Assembly (NCBI RefSeq): GCF_019429625.1
Contig: NZ_JAHXRW010000004.1
Span: 310,001 to 374,000, forward strand
From: Celeribacter sp. PS-C1
GTDB lineage: Bacteria; Pseudomonadota; Alphaproteobacteria; Rhodobacterales; Rhodobacteraceae
Reading direction: 5' to 3'
DNA: 64,000 nt
This document shows positions 45,367 to 54,699 of the stretch, in pieces. Within the stretch, counting starts at the first letter, position 1. Every line of letters begins with the position of its first letter. The notes under the pieces were generated by a model. It was not told the DNA's origin. It did no database searches and worked only from the letters and a program-made list of their open reading frames with translations. The translations under genes were made by a program, and so were the position numbers.

Positions 45367-46295
45367 AAATCAAACGCGGAGAGATCGAGGGGACGCTGGG
45401 GCAGTACCTGGGCAATCTCGCGACGCGTGGACTTTTGGCACTGGCACTGTCGCTGCCGTACAGCGCGCGAGTGCGGTTTATGGGCTGGTTCATGGCGCGG
45501 GTCTTTGCCCCTTTGGCCGGCTATACGTCCCGCGTGCGCGAAAACCTGCACCACGTCCTGCCCGATCTGCCCGAAGAGGAGGTCAAACGCCTGACGCGGG
45601 CAGTACCGGACAACGCGGGCCGCACATTGATCGAGATTTACTCCGGCCCGGAATTCATCGCCAAGATGAAAGACATCCGCTTTGATGGCCCCGGCGCCGA
45701 GATTCTGCGTGACGCACGGGACAATCGCCGCCCTGTCATCTTGCACACCGGGCATTTCGGCAATTACGACGTGCCGCGCGCCGCCCTCATTGCCCACGGC
45801 TATGATGTCGGCTCGCTTTACAATCCGATGAAGAACAAATTCTTCAACGCGCATTATGTCAAAGCGATCGGCACCATCGGCCAGCCCCTTTTTCCGCGCG
45901 GTCGTAAGGGGTACGCGCAGCTTTTGAAACATCTGAAATCCGGCGGGATGATCGGGTTTCTCTCTGACGTCTATGTCCATCAGGGCGCGATGCTGACGTT
46001 TTTCGGAAAACCGGCCCGCACCGCGCTTTCAGCGGCAGAGCTCGCGTTGAAATATGACGCGCTGCTTGTGCCGATCTATGGCGTGCGCGAAGCGGATGGG
46101 CTGAATTTCCGGGTTCAGGTCGAGACGCCGATCCCACATGGCGCACCGGAAGAGATGGCGCAGGCCCTGAACGATAGTCTAGAGGCCATCACGCGGAAGC
46201 ATATGGAACAATGGTTCTGGATTCACCGCCGCTGGAAGCCGGAGCGTCTTGCGAAAGCCATGGCGAAAAAGGCCGCGCAAGATCGCATGTCTTAA
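45363..46295 (+). CDS. lpxL: Lipid A biosynthesis acyltransferase (LpxL/HtrB family)
   Basis: 310 residues from the ATG at 45363. One N-terminal membrane helix (about 22-45) anchors a cytoplasmic-face acyltransferase with the HxxxxD motif in LHTGHFGNYD, and the GGMIGFLSDVYVHQGAMLTFFG region conserved in LpxL/LpxM. It adds a secondary acyl chain to lipid A precursors. It is coupled to the upstream DMT transporter. Confidence 0.9.
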   Translation: MKIKRGEIEGTLGQYLGNLATRGLLALALSLPYSARVRFMGWFMARVFAPLAGYTSRVRENLHHVLPDLPEEEVKRLTRAVPDNAGRTLIEIYSGPEFIAKMKDIRFDGPGAEILRDARDNRRPVILHTGHFGNYDVPRAALIAHGYDVGSLYNPMKNKFFNAHYVKAIGTIGQPLFPRGRKGYAQLLKHLKSGGMIGFLSDVYVHQGAMLTFFGKPARTALSAAELALKYDALLVPIYGVREADGLNFRVQVETPIPHGAPEEMAQALNDSLEAITRKHMEQWFWIHRRWKPERLAKAMAKKAAQDRMS

Positions 46296-46304
46296 AGCAT
46301 CAAG

Positions 46305-46952
46305 TTACAGCAGCAAATCCGCGACGACACCGACGGTCACAGCGCCGATTGGCTCGCCCGTAGACGGATCGACAATGGTGGCCGAGACCTGCGCCTGAGA
46401 GATGCCGATTGAGGCATCGAATTCGATTTCGCCGATCTCCATACCGTCTTTTCCCGCGCCAAAAGAATTCTTGAACTTGGCCTCATCTCCCTGCCAATAA
46501 TCCGAGGGCGCGGCTGCGGCAGCCACGTTCAAGCCCTGCGCATCCATAACGAAAATTTCCGCGATCACGCCCCCTGCACGGGCGATTTTGTGCAACAAAC
46601 GCTCGGCCGAAGGCCCCTTCACCACCGCATCGACCAATGGGCGTTCCTTTTCGCCGACCTGAGCCCGCCACTGCAGATCGAGGTCGAGAATTTCCGCTTC
46701 TGTCAGATCTTTTGTGCGCTCGTTCTGCGCACGAATAGCACCAAGCAGCGTTGGTTCCTGCACCAAACCGGCGATCTCCTCGTCGAAATACGCCTGAAGC
46801 ACCTGAGAGATATCATCTCGGCTCAGCAGCCCTGCCTCTGGCTCAGCAGCCCTCATGGGCAGACTAGTCACGACAAGCGCAACCAACGACGCAAAAATTG
46901 CCCGAAACAGGATCCAAACAGAGTGAAAGGGGAGTGGGGGCATAAGGCGCAC
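46305..46952 (-). CDS. Secreted Cache-like domain protein
   Basis: 215 residues. Starting at the GTG at 46952 (GGAG 6 nt upstream; an ATG at 46943 is the alternative), a signal peptide (about 10-35) is followed by a single extracytoplasmic domain resembling a Cache/PAS-like sensor: AEIFVMDAQGLNVAAAAAPSDYWQGDEAKF and SATIVDPSTGEPIGAVTVGV. It has no membrane-spanning signalling module, so it may be a stand-alone periplasmic binding domain. It is convergent with lpxL with only 9 nt between them. Confidence 0.68.
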   Translation of the reverse strand: MRLMPPLPFHSVWILFRAIFASLVALVVTSLPMRAAEPEAGLLSRDDISQVLQAYFDEEIAGLVQEPTLLGAIRAQNERTKDLTEAEILDLDLQWRAQVGEKERPLVDAVVKGPSAERLLHKIARAGGVIAEIFVMDAQGLNVAAAAAPSDYWQGDEAKFKNSFGAGKDGMEIGEIEFDASIGISQAQVSATIVDPSTGEPIGAVTVGVVADLLL

Positions 46953-47048
46953 AACAGTCTCCAGTCAGGTTGCAACGCGCAACATCGGGACCTTGTTAGC
47001 GGCGAAGCCTTTACGTTGGATTAAACCCGGTCACCAAATCGCACGACT

Positions 47049-47852
47049 TCACTGCGAGGCGATTTGACCGATGGGAGCCTCGGCGCGCACTGCGGCCAAG
47101 ATAGGACCAGGGCCGTTGGGGCTTGTCGCCTGAAGCAGCACGGCGGCGCTGTCGGGGCCATCGAGATCAAGCGACACGGCCAGAGGCTCCTGCCCATTCC
47201 AATCGACGAGCGGGCGCCATTCGGTGACAATATTGGTGTAATCCACCTCGCGCCCGGCGTTTTCACCACGGGTGATGGACACGCGTTCATGCGGATCAAA
47301 GCGCACGATTTGCAGACGCATGTTGGCGGGCAAACCGCCCATCGGCATCGCCGTAATCATCAAAGTCTGACCCGATTGCGACACGGAAAGGTTCACGGGC
47401 GCGGCGGGTTGGGCCTTATGGCGCATGATCAGATCGGCCAGATGCATCGGCTTGGCGCCCACCAGATGATCGGCGCCCTGCACAATAAGTTGTGGCGTGT
47501 AGATCGTGCGTTTGCCAGCGGCATGGGCATAGGCTTTTTGACGCTTAGTAAATTCCGGTTTCGCAAACTCATCGCGCCAGCCGATGTAGTCCCAGTAATC
47601 GACATGCAAGGACAGCGGCAAAACCCCCTCGCGTGTCGCAAGCTCGGCCATCATTGCATCAGCGGGCGGACAAGAGGAACAGCCCTGCGAGGTGAAGAGT
47701 TCCACCACGACGAGCGGCTGGTTCGCCTCTCTTTGAGCGTCTTGAGCGACCCCGGGCACCGCGAACGGCAAGGCAACAGCAAGCGCCAAAACTCCGCTCC
47801 GCAGGGCGCGAGAGGGGAGAATGGATGTCATAGCTGCAAAAATCTGTCGCAT
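47049..47852 (-). CDS. DUF1223 secreted protein with thioredoxin-like CxxC motif
   Basis: 267 residues. A signal peptide (about 1-36) is followed by LVVVELFTSQGCSSCPPADAMMAELA, with a C-S-S-C redox-like centre at the start of a thioredoxin-like fold, HVDYWDYIGWRDEFA and YTPQLIVQG. These are hallmarks of DUF1223. It probably acts in the periplasm on thiols, but the substrate is unknown. It lies about 120 nt upstream of the acnB terminator. Confidence 0.85.
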   Translation of the reverse strand: MRQIFAAMTSILPSRALRSGVLALAVALPFAVPGVAQDAQREANQPLVVVELFTSQGCSSCPPADAMMAELATREGVLPLSLHVDYWDYIGWRDEFAKPEFTKRQKAYAHAAGKRTIYTPQLIVQGADHLVGAKPMHLADLIMRHKAQPAAPVNLSVSQSGQTLMITAMPMGGLPANMRLQIVRFDPHERVSITRGENAGREVDYTNIVTEWRPLVDWNGQEPLAVSLDLDGPDSAAVLLQATSPNGPGPILAAVRAEAPIGQIASQ

Positions 47853-47974
47853 GTCGGCTCCGTCGGTTGCCCAACAGGTGTAAGCCGATTGCGCGTTTCA
47901 GGCCAATCAAGGATTTGCGAGATGCTGTTACAGGGCGTTGAACGTGCCGTGAGGGTCACAGCCGGAAGACCAAT

Positions 47975-48006
47975 GCAAAAGGGCGACACATAATGTGCCG
48001 CCCTTC
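47975..48006 (-). terminator. Rho-independent terminator after acnB
   Basis: On the minus strand a 12-bp stem with one G-U pair (47979-47990 with 47994-48005), 3-nt loop and TTTTG tail, 23 nt after the acnB stop. Confidence 0.88.
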
Positions 48007-48028
48007 TTCAAACTTTATCTCTGACGGA

Positions 48029-50818
48029 TCAGAAATGTGCGGATTTCGCCGTGCTCGGCACCTGAAGCGGCGGGGCGAATTTGGTCAGGTCGATGCCTTC
48101 CACCGCGTGCTTGTACTCGTCGAGCGTCGGCGTGCGGCCGAGGATCGCGGAGAGCACCACAACAGGGGTGGAGGCCAAGAGGCTTTCGCCTTTCTTGTTC
48201 TCGCTGTCTTCCACAACACGGCCTTGGAACAGGCGGGTCGAGGTCGCCAGAACGGTGTCACCTTTGGCGGCTTTCTCCTGGTTGCCCATGCAGAGGTTAC
48301 AGCCCGGACGTTCGAGGTAGAGCGTGTTCTCATACTCGGTGCGCGCGTTGGCCTTCGGGAAGAGATCGTCAAACTCGAAACCGGAGTACTTCTGAAGCAC
48401 TTCCCAGTCGCCCTCTTCCTTCAACTCGTCGATGATGTTGTAGGTCGGCGCGGCCACCACGAGCGGCGCTTTGAATTCGACCTTGCCCGTCTCTTTCTCG
48501 AGGTTTTTGAGCATCTGAGCGACGATTTTCATGTCGCCCTTATGCACCATGCAGGAGCCAACAAAGCCCAGATCCACCTTCTTCTCGGCGCCGTAGTAGG
48601 AAACCGGGCGGATGGTGTCGTGGGTGTAGCGCTTGGACACGTCGGCGTTGTTCACGTCCGGGTCGGCGATCATCGGCTCGTCGATCAGATCGAGATCAAC
48701 AACAACCTCCGCGAAGTATTTCGCACCTTGGTCCGGGGTCAGCGCCGGTTTCGCGCCGGAGGAGATCTCCGCGATGCGCTTGTCGGCTTTGTCGATCAGG
48801 CCCTGAAGCGTTTTCGCCTCATTGTCCATGCCCTTGTCGATCATCACCTGAATACGGGATTTCGCCAGTTCCAGCGAGCCGATCAAGGTGTCGTCATTGG
48901 AGATACAGATGGAAGCTTTCGCCTTCATTTCCGCGGTCCAGTCGGTGAAGGTGAACGCTTGGTCCGCCAGAAGCGTGCCGATGTGCACTTCGATCACGCG
49001 GCCTTGGAAGACGTTGTCTCCGCATTGCTTGAGCATCTGCGCTTGGGTGGCATGCACCACGTCGCGGAAGTCCATGTAATCCTTCATTTCGCCTTTGAAG
49101 GTCACTTTAACGGACTCGGGGATCGGCATGGTCGCCTCACCGGTCGCCAGCGCCAGAGCCACGGTGCCGGAGTCGGCGCCGAAGGCCACGCCTTTGGACA
49201 TGCGGGTGTGGCTATCGCCGCCCACGATGATGTCCCAGTCATCCACAGTGATGTCGTTCAGCACCTTGTGGATCACGTCGGTCATGGCGTGGTAGTGGTT
49301 TTCCGGGTCACGCGCGGTGATCAGGCCGAATTTGTTCATGAAGGACATGAGTTTGGGGATGTTGGCCTGCGCCTTTTTGTCCCAAACAGACGCCGTGTGA
49401 CAGCCGGACTGATAGGCACCGTCCACGGAGGGTGAAATCACGGTGGCGGCCATGGCTTCGAGTTCCTGCGAAGTCATGAGACCCGTGGTGTCCTGCGAGC
49501 CAACGATGTTGACCTTCACACGCACATCGGAACCGGCCAGAAGCGGCTCTTTCGCCAGAACGCCGACGGCGTTGCGGTTGAAGATTTTCTCAACAGCGGT
49601 GAGGCCTTGGCCCTCTTTGGTGATCTCTTTCGACGGCGCAAAGACCAGCGGCGCCTCGACACCGAGGGTTTCAGCGGCGATGGTCTGGAGTTTCTTACCG
49701 AAGACAACGGCATAAGAGCCACCGGCTTTCATGAACTCGACCTTTTGCGGCGTGAAGGCGGAGGACACATCAGCCAGCTCGGTGCCGTCAGCGTCATAGA
49801 GTTTCTTCTCTTTGGTGTTGATGGTCAGCACCTTGCCCGTCTCGACAGAGTATTTCTGCTCGAGGATCGGGTCGCCATTCTCGTCAAGCACCGGCTTGCC
49901 ATCGGCATCGACTTTCTTGACCCAGTTCTTGAGGTCGAGACCGATGCCGCCGGTCACGCCAACGGTGGTGAGGAAGATCGGCGAGATGCCGTTGGTGCCT
50001 GCCACGACCGGCGCGATGTTCACAAACGGCACATAGGGAGAGGCTTGCTTGCCGGTCCAAAGCGCCACGTTGTTCACGCCGGACATCCGCGACGAGCCCA
50101 CGCCCATGGTGCCTTTTTCCGCGATCAGCATGACGCGGGCATCGGGGTTGGCTTTTTGCAGCTCTTGAATCTCGGCCTGTGCTTCGGGCGTGATCATGCA
50201 TTTGCCGTGCAGTTCACGGTCAGAGCGCGAGTGCGCCTGATTGCCCGGGGACAGAAGGTCGGTGGAAATGTCGCCTTCAGCGGCGATATAGGTGACGACT
50301 TTGATCTCTTCTTCGACGTCCGGCAGCTTGGTGAAGAACTCAGCCTTCGCGTAGCTTTCGAGAATGTCTTTGGCGACCGCATTGCCGGCCTCATAGGCGG
50401 CTTTCAAACGATCGGTGTCGGCCTCATAGAGGAAGACCTGAGTTTTGAGCACCTCTGCGGCTTTCGCGGCCAGTGCGGCATCGTCGCCCAGCGCGATGTC
50501 GAGCAGAACCTCAACAGACGGCCCGCCCTTCATGTGGGACAGAAGCTCAAAGGCGAAATCCGGGGTGATCTCGGCCACGGTGACTTCGCCCAAAACGATC
50601 TTCTTCAGGAACGCGGCTTTCACGCCAGCGGCGGAGGTCGTGCCCGGCAGGGTGTTGTAGATGAAGAAGTTCAGCGCGTCTTTGCGGTGCTCGCTGCCCT
50701 CGTCTTCGATCAGGGAAATCAGCTCAGCAACCAGCGCGCCATCGTCGATGGGCTTCGGGTGCAAGCCTTCGGTTTTGCGCGTTTCGATTTCGGTTAGGTA
50801 GTCGGTGTACAAGCTCAT
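48029..50818 (-). CDS. acnB: Aconitate hydratase B
   Basis: 929 residues. AcnB has its own domain order: HEAT-like N-terminal domain, swivel domain, then the Fe-S core. Visible are the start MSLYTDYLTEIETRK, GDSHTRMSKGVAFGADSGTVALAL and the cluster-ligating region RPGCNLCMGNQEKAAKGD. It interconverts citrate and isocitrate. It is divergent from acnA (313 bp between starts), so the two aconitases are neighbours sharing a regulatory region. A strong terminator follows. Confidence 0.97.
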   Translation of the reverse strand: MSLYTDYLTEIETRKTEGLHPKPIDDGALVAELISLIEDEGSEHRKDALNFFIYNTLPGTTSAAGVKAAFLKKIVLGEVTVAEITPDFAFELLSHMKGGPSVEVLLDIALGDDAALAAKAAEVLKTQVFLYEADTDRLKAAYEAGNAVAKDILESYAKAEFFTKLPDVEEEIKVVTYIAAEGDISTDLLSPGNQAHSRSDRELHGKCMITPEAQAEIQELQKANPDARVMLIAEKGTMGVGSSRMSGVNNVALWTGKQASPYVPFVNIAPVVAGTNGISPIFLTTVGVTGGIGLDLKNWVKKVDADGKPVLDENGDPILEQKYSVETGKVLTINTKEKKLYDADGTELADVSSAFTPQKVEFMKAGGSYAVVFGKKLQTIAAETLGVEAPLVFAPSKEITKEGQGLTAVEKIFNRNAVGVLAKEPLLAGSDVRVKVNIVGSQDTTGLMTSQELEAMAATVISPSVDGAYQSGCHTASVWDKKAQANIPKLMSFMNKFGLITARDPENHYHAMTDVIHKVLNDITVDDWDIIVGGDSHTRMSKGVAFGADSGTVALALATGEATMPIPESVKVTFKGEMKDYMDFRDVVHATQAQMLKQCGDNVFQGRVIEVHIGTLLADQAFTFTDWTAEMKAKASICISNDDTLIGSLELAKSRIQVMIDKGMDNEAKTLQGLIDKADKRIAEISSGAKPALTPDQGAKYFAEVVVDLDLIDEPMIADPDVNNADVSKRYTHDTIRPVSYYGAEKKVDLGFVGSCMVHKGDMKIVAQMLKNLEKETGKVEFKAPLVVAAPTYNIIDELKEEGDWEVLQKYSGFEFDDLFPKANARTEYENTLYLERPGCNLCMGNQEKAAKGDTVLATSTRLFQGRVVEDSENKKGESLLASTPVVVLSAILGRTPTLDEYKHAVEGIDLTKFAPPLQVPSTAKSAHF

Positions 50819-51131
50819 GACGGTCCCTGCGATTTGAGATGCGAGTTGGTGACAGAAAGCTCAAAAGCCGGGCCACAAATCTTTGCTTCACCCGACTCTC
50901 GAATTATTTGTATGCAAAAGTATACGAAGTGCGCGGCGGATGCAAGATATGCCAGCGCCCGCAGTTAAAATCTCTTCTACCCCCCTGCCCTCTGCCCTGT
51001 CCACCGAAACACATCCCCATTGCCCGCCCGGTCATGGACATGACGCAAGAATGCGCTAAGACTCATGAGAGCCACGTCAGGCGCAACAGATCGTTGCACC
51101 GCGCAGTTTTAGTAAGAGCCGGAGGCATTCC
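50819..51131. other. Shared divergent promoter region of acnB and acnA
   Basis: 313 bp with lower GC in the acnB-proximal half. It carries a near-palindrome TTnGTATnC-AAAA-GnATACnAA at 50907-50928 and a GGAGG-type ribosome binding site before acnA. I see no protein gene in it. Confidence 0.6.
50907..50928. promoter_or_regulatory. Operator candidate between acnB and acnA
   Basis: GTATGC and GTATAC face each other across AAAA (5 of 6 pairs), with matching TT/AA outside. The pattern resembles spaced sites of GntR-type regulators. It lies about 90 nt before acnB and 200 nt before acnA. The identity of the regulator is unknown. Confidence 0.45.
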
Positions 51132-53879
51132 ATGACAGTTGTTGTCGGTCAAGACACCGCAAAAACCCGCCGCACGTTAGAGGTAAACGGTAAAACGCTC
51201 GCCTATTATTCCATCCCCGCCGCAGAAGAGGCCGGCTTCGGCACCTTCTCTAAACTCCCTGCCGCGCTCAAGGTGGTGCTGGAGAACATGCTGCGGTTCG
51301 AGGATGGCGGCTTTTCCGTCTCCACTGATGACATCAAGGCCTTTGGCGCATGGGCCGAGAATGGTGGTCAGAACCCGCGCGAGATCGCCTATCGCCCCGC
51401 CCGCGTGTTGATGCAGGATTTCACCGGCGTTCCCGCCGTGGTCGACCTCGCCGCAATGCGTGACGGTATCAAGGCCCTGGGCGGCGATGCCAAGAAAATC
51501 AACCCGCTGGTGCCGGTCGATCTCGTGATCGACCACTCCGTGATGATCGACGAATTCGGCAACCCGCGTGCCTTCCAGATGAACGTCGATCGTGAATATG
51601 AGCGCAACATGGAGCGCTACCAGTTCCTGAAATGGGGCCAGACCGCATTTGAGAACTTCCGCGTCGTACCGCCGGGCACCGGGATTTGTCACCAGGTGAA
51701 CCTCGAATACCTCGCGCAGACCGTCTGGACCGACACGGACCCGGACGGCGTGGAAGTCGCCTACCCCGACACGCTCGTGGGCACCGATAGCCACACCACA
51801 ATGGTCAATGGCGCCGCCGTTCTGGGCTGGGGCGTTGGCGGGATCGAGGCCGAAGCCGCCATGCTCGGCCAGCCGATCTCCATGCTGATCCCTGAGGTCG
51901 TGGGCTTCAAACTCACCGGCGAGATGATCGAGGGCACCACCGGCACCGATTTGGTGCTCAAAGTCGTCGAAATGCTGCGAGAACATGGCGTGGTTGGCAA
52001 ATTCGTTGAATTCTACGGCGACGGTCTCGACAACTTGCCGCTGGCGCAACGGGCGACGATTGCCAACATGGCGCCGGAATATGGCGCGACCTGTGGTTTC
52101 TTCCCGATTGACGCCGAGACGCTGCGCTATCTCGAACAAACCGGCCGTGACAAAGACCGCATCGCGCTGGTCGAGGCCTATGCGAAAGAGAACGGCTTCT
52201 GGCGTGGCGCGGATTACGATCCGATCTATTCCTCCACGCTCGAACTGGACATGGGCACCATCGTGCCCGCTATCTCCGGCCCGAAGCGCCCGCAGGACTA
52301 TGTCGCGCTGACGCAAGCCGCCTCGGCTTTCGAGAAAGTCGTCGCCGATTACCGCGGCATCGACGTCTCCGACGCCGCCAAAGACATGTTGGAGGAAGGC
52401 CCCGCGGCCACCAAAGCCGTCGACATCAACAAATCCAAGGCCGTCAAAGGTCAGGATTACGAGCTGCATGACGGCTCCGTCGTGATCGCCTCGATCACGT
52501 CCTGCACCAACACATCGAACCCCTATGTGATGATCGGCGCTGGCCTTGTGGCGCGCAAAGCGCGCGCTTTGGGCCTCAACCGCAAGCCTTGGGTGAAAAC
52601 CTCGCTCGCCCCCGGCTCTCAGGTGGTGACCGAATATCTGGAGGCCGCTGGCCTGCAAGAGGACCTCGACGCCGTGGGCTTTAACCTTGTGGGCTATGGC
52701 TGTACGACCTGTATCGGCAACTCCGGCCCCATCGCGCCCGAGCTGTCCGAAGCCATCGCCGAGGGCGACCTGATCGCCACCTCCGTGCTCTCTGGCAACC
52801 GCAACTTCGAAGGCCGGATTTCGCCCGATGTGCGCGCCAACTACCTCGCCTCCCCGCCGCTGGTCGTCGCCTACGCGCTGGCCGGTGACATGAACATCGA
52901 CCTGACGTCGGAGCCACTCGGCCAAGACAGAGATGGCAATGACGTCTTCCTGAAAGACATCTGGCCGTCGAACGCCGAGATCGCGGAACTCGTTGAGAAA
53001 ACCGTGACCCGCGCAGCGTTTCAGGCGAAATATGCCGATGTTTTCAAGGGCGACGAGAAATGGCAAGGCGTTGAGGTTTCGGGTGGCGAAACCTACGACT
53101 GGCCGCCGGAATCGACCTACATCCAGAACCCGCCCTATTTCCAAGGCATGGGGGCCGAGAAAGGATCGATCCAGAACATCGAAGGCGCGAAAGTCATGCT
53201 CATTCTGGGCGATATGGTCACCACCGACCACATCTCGCCGGCTGGCTCGTTCAAGGAAAGCACCCCTGCCGGCAAATACCTCACAGAGCGCGGCGTGCCG
53301 GTGCGCGAGTTCAACTCCTACGGGTCGCGTCGCGGCAACCACGAGGTGATGATGCGCGGCACGTTTGCCAACATCCGCATCAAGAACGAGATGCTGGACA
53401 GCGTCGAAGGCGGCTACACCAAAGGCCCGGACGGCGCACAGACCTCAGTATTCGAAGCCTCGATGGCCTATCAGAAAGCGGGCACGCCTTTGGTGGTCTT
53501 CGGCGGCGAACAATACGGCGCAGGGTCCTCGCGCGACTGGGCCGCGAAAGGCACCGCGCTATTGGGCGTCAAAGCCGTGATCGCGGAGAGCTTTGAGCGT
53601 ATCCACCGCTCCAACCTAGTCGGTATGGGCGTTGTTCCGTTCGAATTCACCGGCGGCGACACCCGCAAAACCCTGGGCCTCACGGGCGATGAGACCGTCA
53701 CCATCATGGGCCTCGACACGGTGAAACCGCTTGAGACGCTCGATTGCGCGATCACCTACGCGGACGGCACGACCAAGACCATCAAGGTCAAATGCCGCAT
53801 CGATACCGCGCCGGAGATCGAATACATCGAAAACGGCGGCGTGTTGCACTACGTGCTGCGCAACCTCGCGAAATCGTAA
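51132..53879 (+). CDS. acnA: Aconitate hydratase A
   Basis: 915 residues, typical of AcnA/IRP-type aconitases. Fe-S ligand cysteines are in SITSCTNTSNP and GCTTCIGNSGP; GTDSHTTMVNG and AGSSRDWAAKG substrate segments are present. It catalyses citrate to isocitrate in the TCA cycle, and this type can bind mRNA when the cluster is lost. GGAGG precedes the ATG. It faces acnB head to head, and a terminator follows. Confidence 0.97.
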   Translation: MTVVVGQDTAKTRRTLEVNGKTLAYYSIPAAEEAGFGTFSKLPAALKVVLENMLRFEDGGFSVSTDDIKAFGAWAENGGQNPREIAYRPARVLMQDFTGVPAVVDLAAMRDGIKALGGDAKKINPLVPVDLVIDHSVMIDEFGNPRAFQMNVDREYERNMERYQFLKWGQTAFENFRVVPPGTGICHQVNLEYLAQTVWTDTDPDGVEVAYPDTLVGTDSHTTMVNGAAVLGWGVGGIEAEAAMLGQPISMLIPEVVGFKLTGEMIEGTTGTDLVLKVVEMLREHGVVGKFVEFYGDGLDNLPLAQRATIANMAPEYGATCGFFPIDAETLRYLEQTGRDKDRIALVEAYAKENGFWRGADYDPIYSSTLELDMGTIVPAISGPKRPQDYVALTQAASAFEKVVADYRGIDVSDAAKDMLEEGPAATKAVDINKSKAVKGQDYELHDGSVVIASITSCTNTSNPYVMIGAGLVARKARALGLNRKPWVKTSLAPGSQVVTEYLEAAGLQEDLDAVGFNLVGYGCTTCIGNSGPIAPELSEAIAEGDLIATSVLSGNRNFEGRISPDVRANYLASPPLVVAYALAGDMNIDLTSEPLGQDRDGNDVFLKDIWPSNAEIAELVEKTVTRAAFQAKYADVFKGDEKWQGVEVSGGETYDWPPESTYIQNPPYFQGMGAEKGSIQNIEGAKVMLILGDMVTTDHISPAGSFKESTPAGKYLTERGVPVREFNSYGSRRGNHEVMMRGTFANIRIKNEMLDSVEGGYTKGPDGAQTSVFEASMAYQKAGTPLVVFGGEQYGAGSSRDWAAKGTALLGVKAVIAESFERIHRSNLVGMGVVPFEFTGGDTRKTLGLTGDETVTIMGLDTVKPLETLDCAITYADGTTKTIKVKCRIDTAPEIEYIENGGVLHYVLRNLAKS

Positions 53880-53902
53880 GCAAAACGCCAATCTGTTATG
53901 CG

Positions 53903-53934
53903 AAAGCCCCGTGGACACACGGGGCTTTTGTTTT
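53903..53934 (+). terminator. Rho-independent terminator after acnA
   Basis: A perfect 11-bp stem (53903-53913 with 53918-53928), GACA loop, TTTTG tail. Confidence 0.9.
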
Positions 53935-53988
53935 GAGTATTTTCGGCAGCAAAGGAAACGGGTTAGGTTCTCCCAAAAGGAGAACGGA

Positions 53989-54699
53989 ATGCGGATTGGA
54001 ACGGTTCTGGCGGGCGGGCTGATGCTCTGGGCGCAGGGGGCTTTTGCGGAGTATGAAACCTGTATCAGTTTGAACGCCAATCGGCAGCCGGTCGAGACAG
54101 TGGAGGCCTGCACCGCCGCACTTGAGACCGAGCTTTCGGACTATCAACTGGCCGAGGCGCTGGCCGCGCGCGGGGTGGAGTGGCGGCAACTGGGGGAAAA
54201 CGGCAAATCTCTCCGAGACTTGCGCCGCGCGAAACATCTGGAACCCTCGCACAACACCCAGCGGATGCTGGCCTGGACCTGGCATGAACTGGGTTATGAC
54301 AAGACGGCGGAATGGCTTTACACGCGGGTGCTCAAAGAGGCCCCGACAATGCAGGGCTATCTGTCGCGCTGCGTCGTGCGCCAAGAGCTTCGCAAGGATG
54401 AGTTGGCCGTGGAGGACTGTGGCGCGGCGATGGATCTCGACAGTGAAAACGAGGATGTCACCTATTTTTACGCGCGCGCTTTGAACATCGTGGAGCGCCC
54501 GCAAGACGCGCTGGAGGTGGCGGAGCGGGGCCTGGAATTTCACTCCAAGACCAGTGCGCGTCTCCATGTGCAAAAAGCGATTGCGCTGGCTGGACTGCGC
54601 CGTATCGACGACGCGATTGCCACAGCCAAGGCGGCGAAAAAACGCTTTCCCGAAGATGACAGCCTCGCCAAGTTTCTGGCGCTCTCGCAGGAGTGGTGA
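53989..54699 (+). CDS. Secreted tetratricopeptide-repeat protein
   Basis: 236 residues from the ATG at 53989 (AAAAGGAG site); the longer frame overlapping acnA is not real. A signal peptide (about 1-20, ending AFA) is followed by helical repeats of TPR type (for example LAEALAARGVEWRQLGENGKSLRDLRRA, DALEVAERGLEFHSKTSARLHVQKAIALAG). It would act as a periplasmic scaffold. The start is clear; the partner is not. Confidence 0.78.
   Translation: MRIGTVLAGGLMLWAQGAFAEYETCISLNANRQPVETVEACTAALETELSDYQLAEALAARGVEWRQLGENGKSLRDLRRAKHLEPSHNTQRMLAWTWHELGYDKTAEWLYTRVLKEAPTMQGYLSRCVVRQELRKDELAVEDCGAAMDLDSENEDVTYFYARALNIVERPQDALEVAERGLEFHSKTSARLHVQKAIALAGLRRIDDAIATAKAAKKRFPEDDSLAKFLALSQEW

Noticed and set aside
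51177-53342. 721-codon open frame antisense to acnA
   Set aside because: Shadow of a GC-biased gene; no protein-like features.
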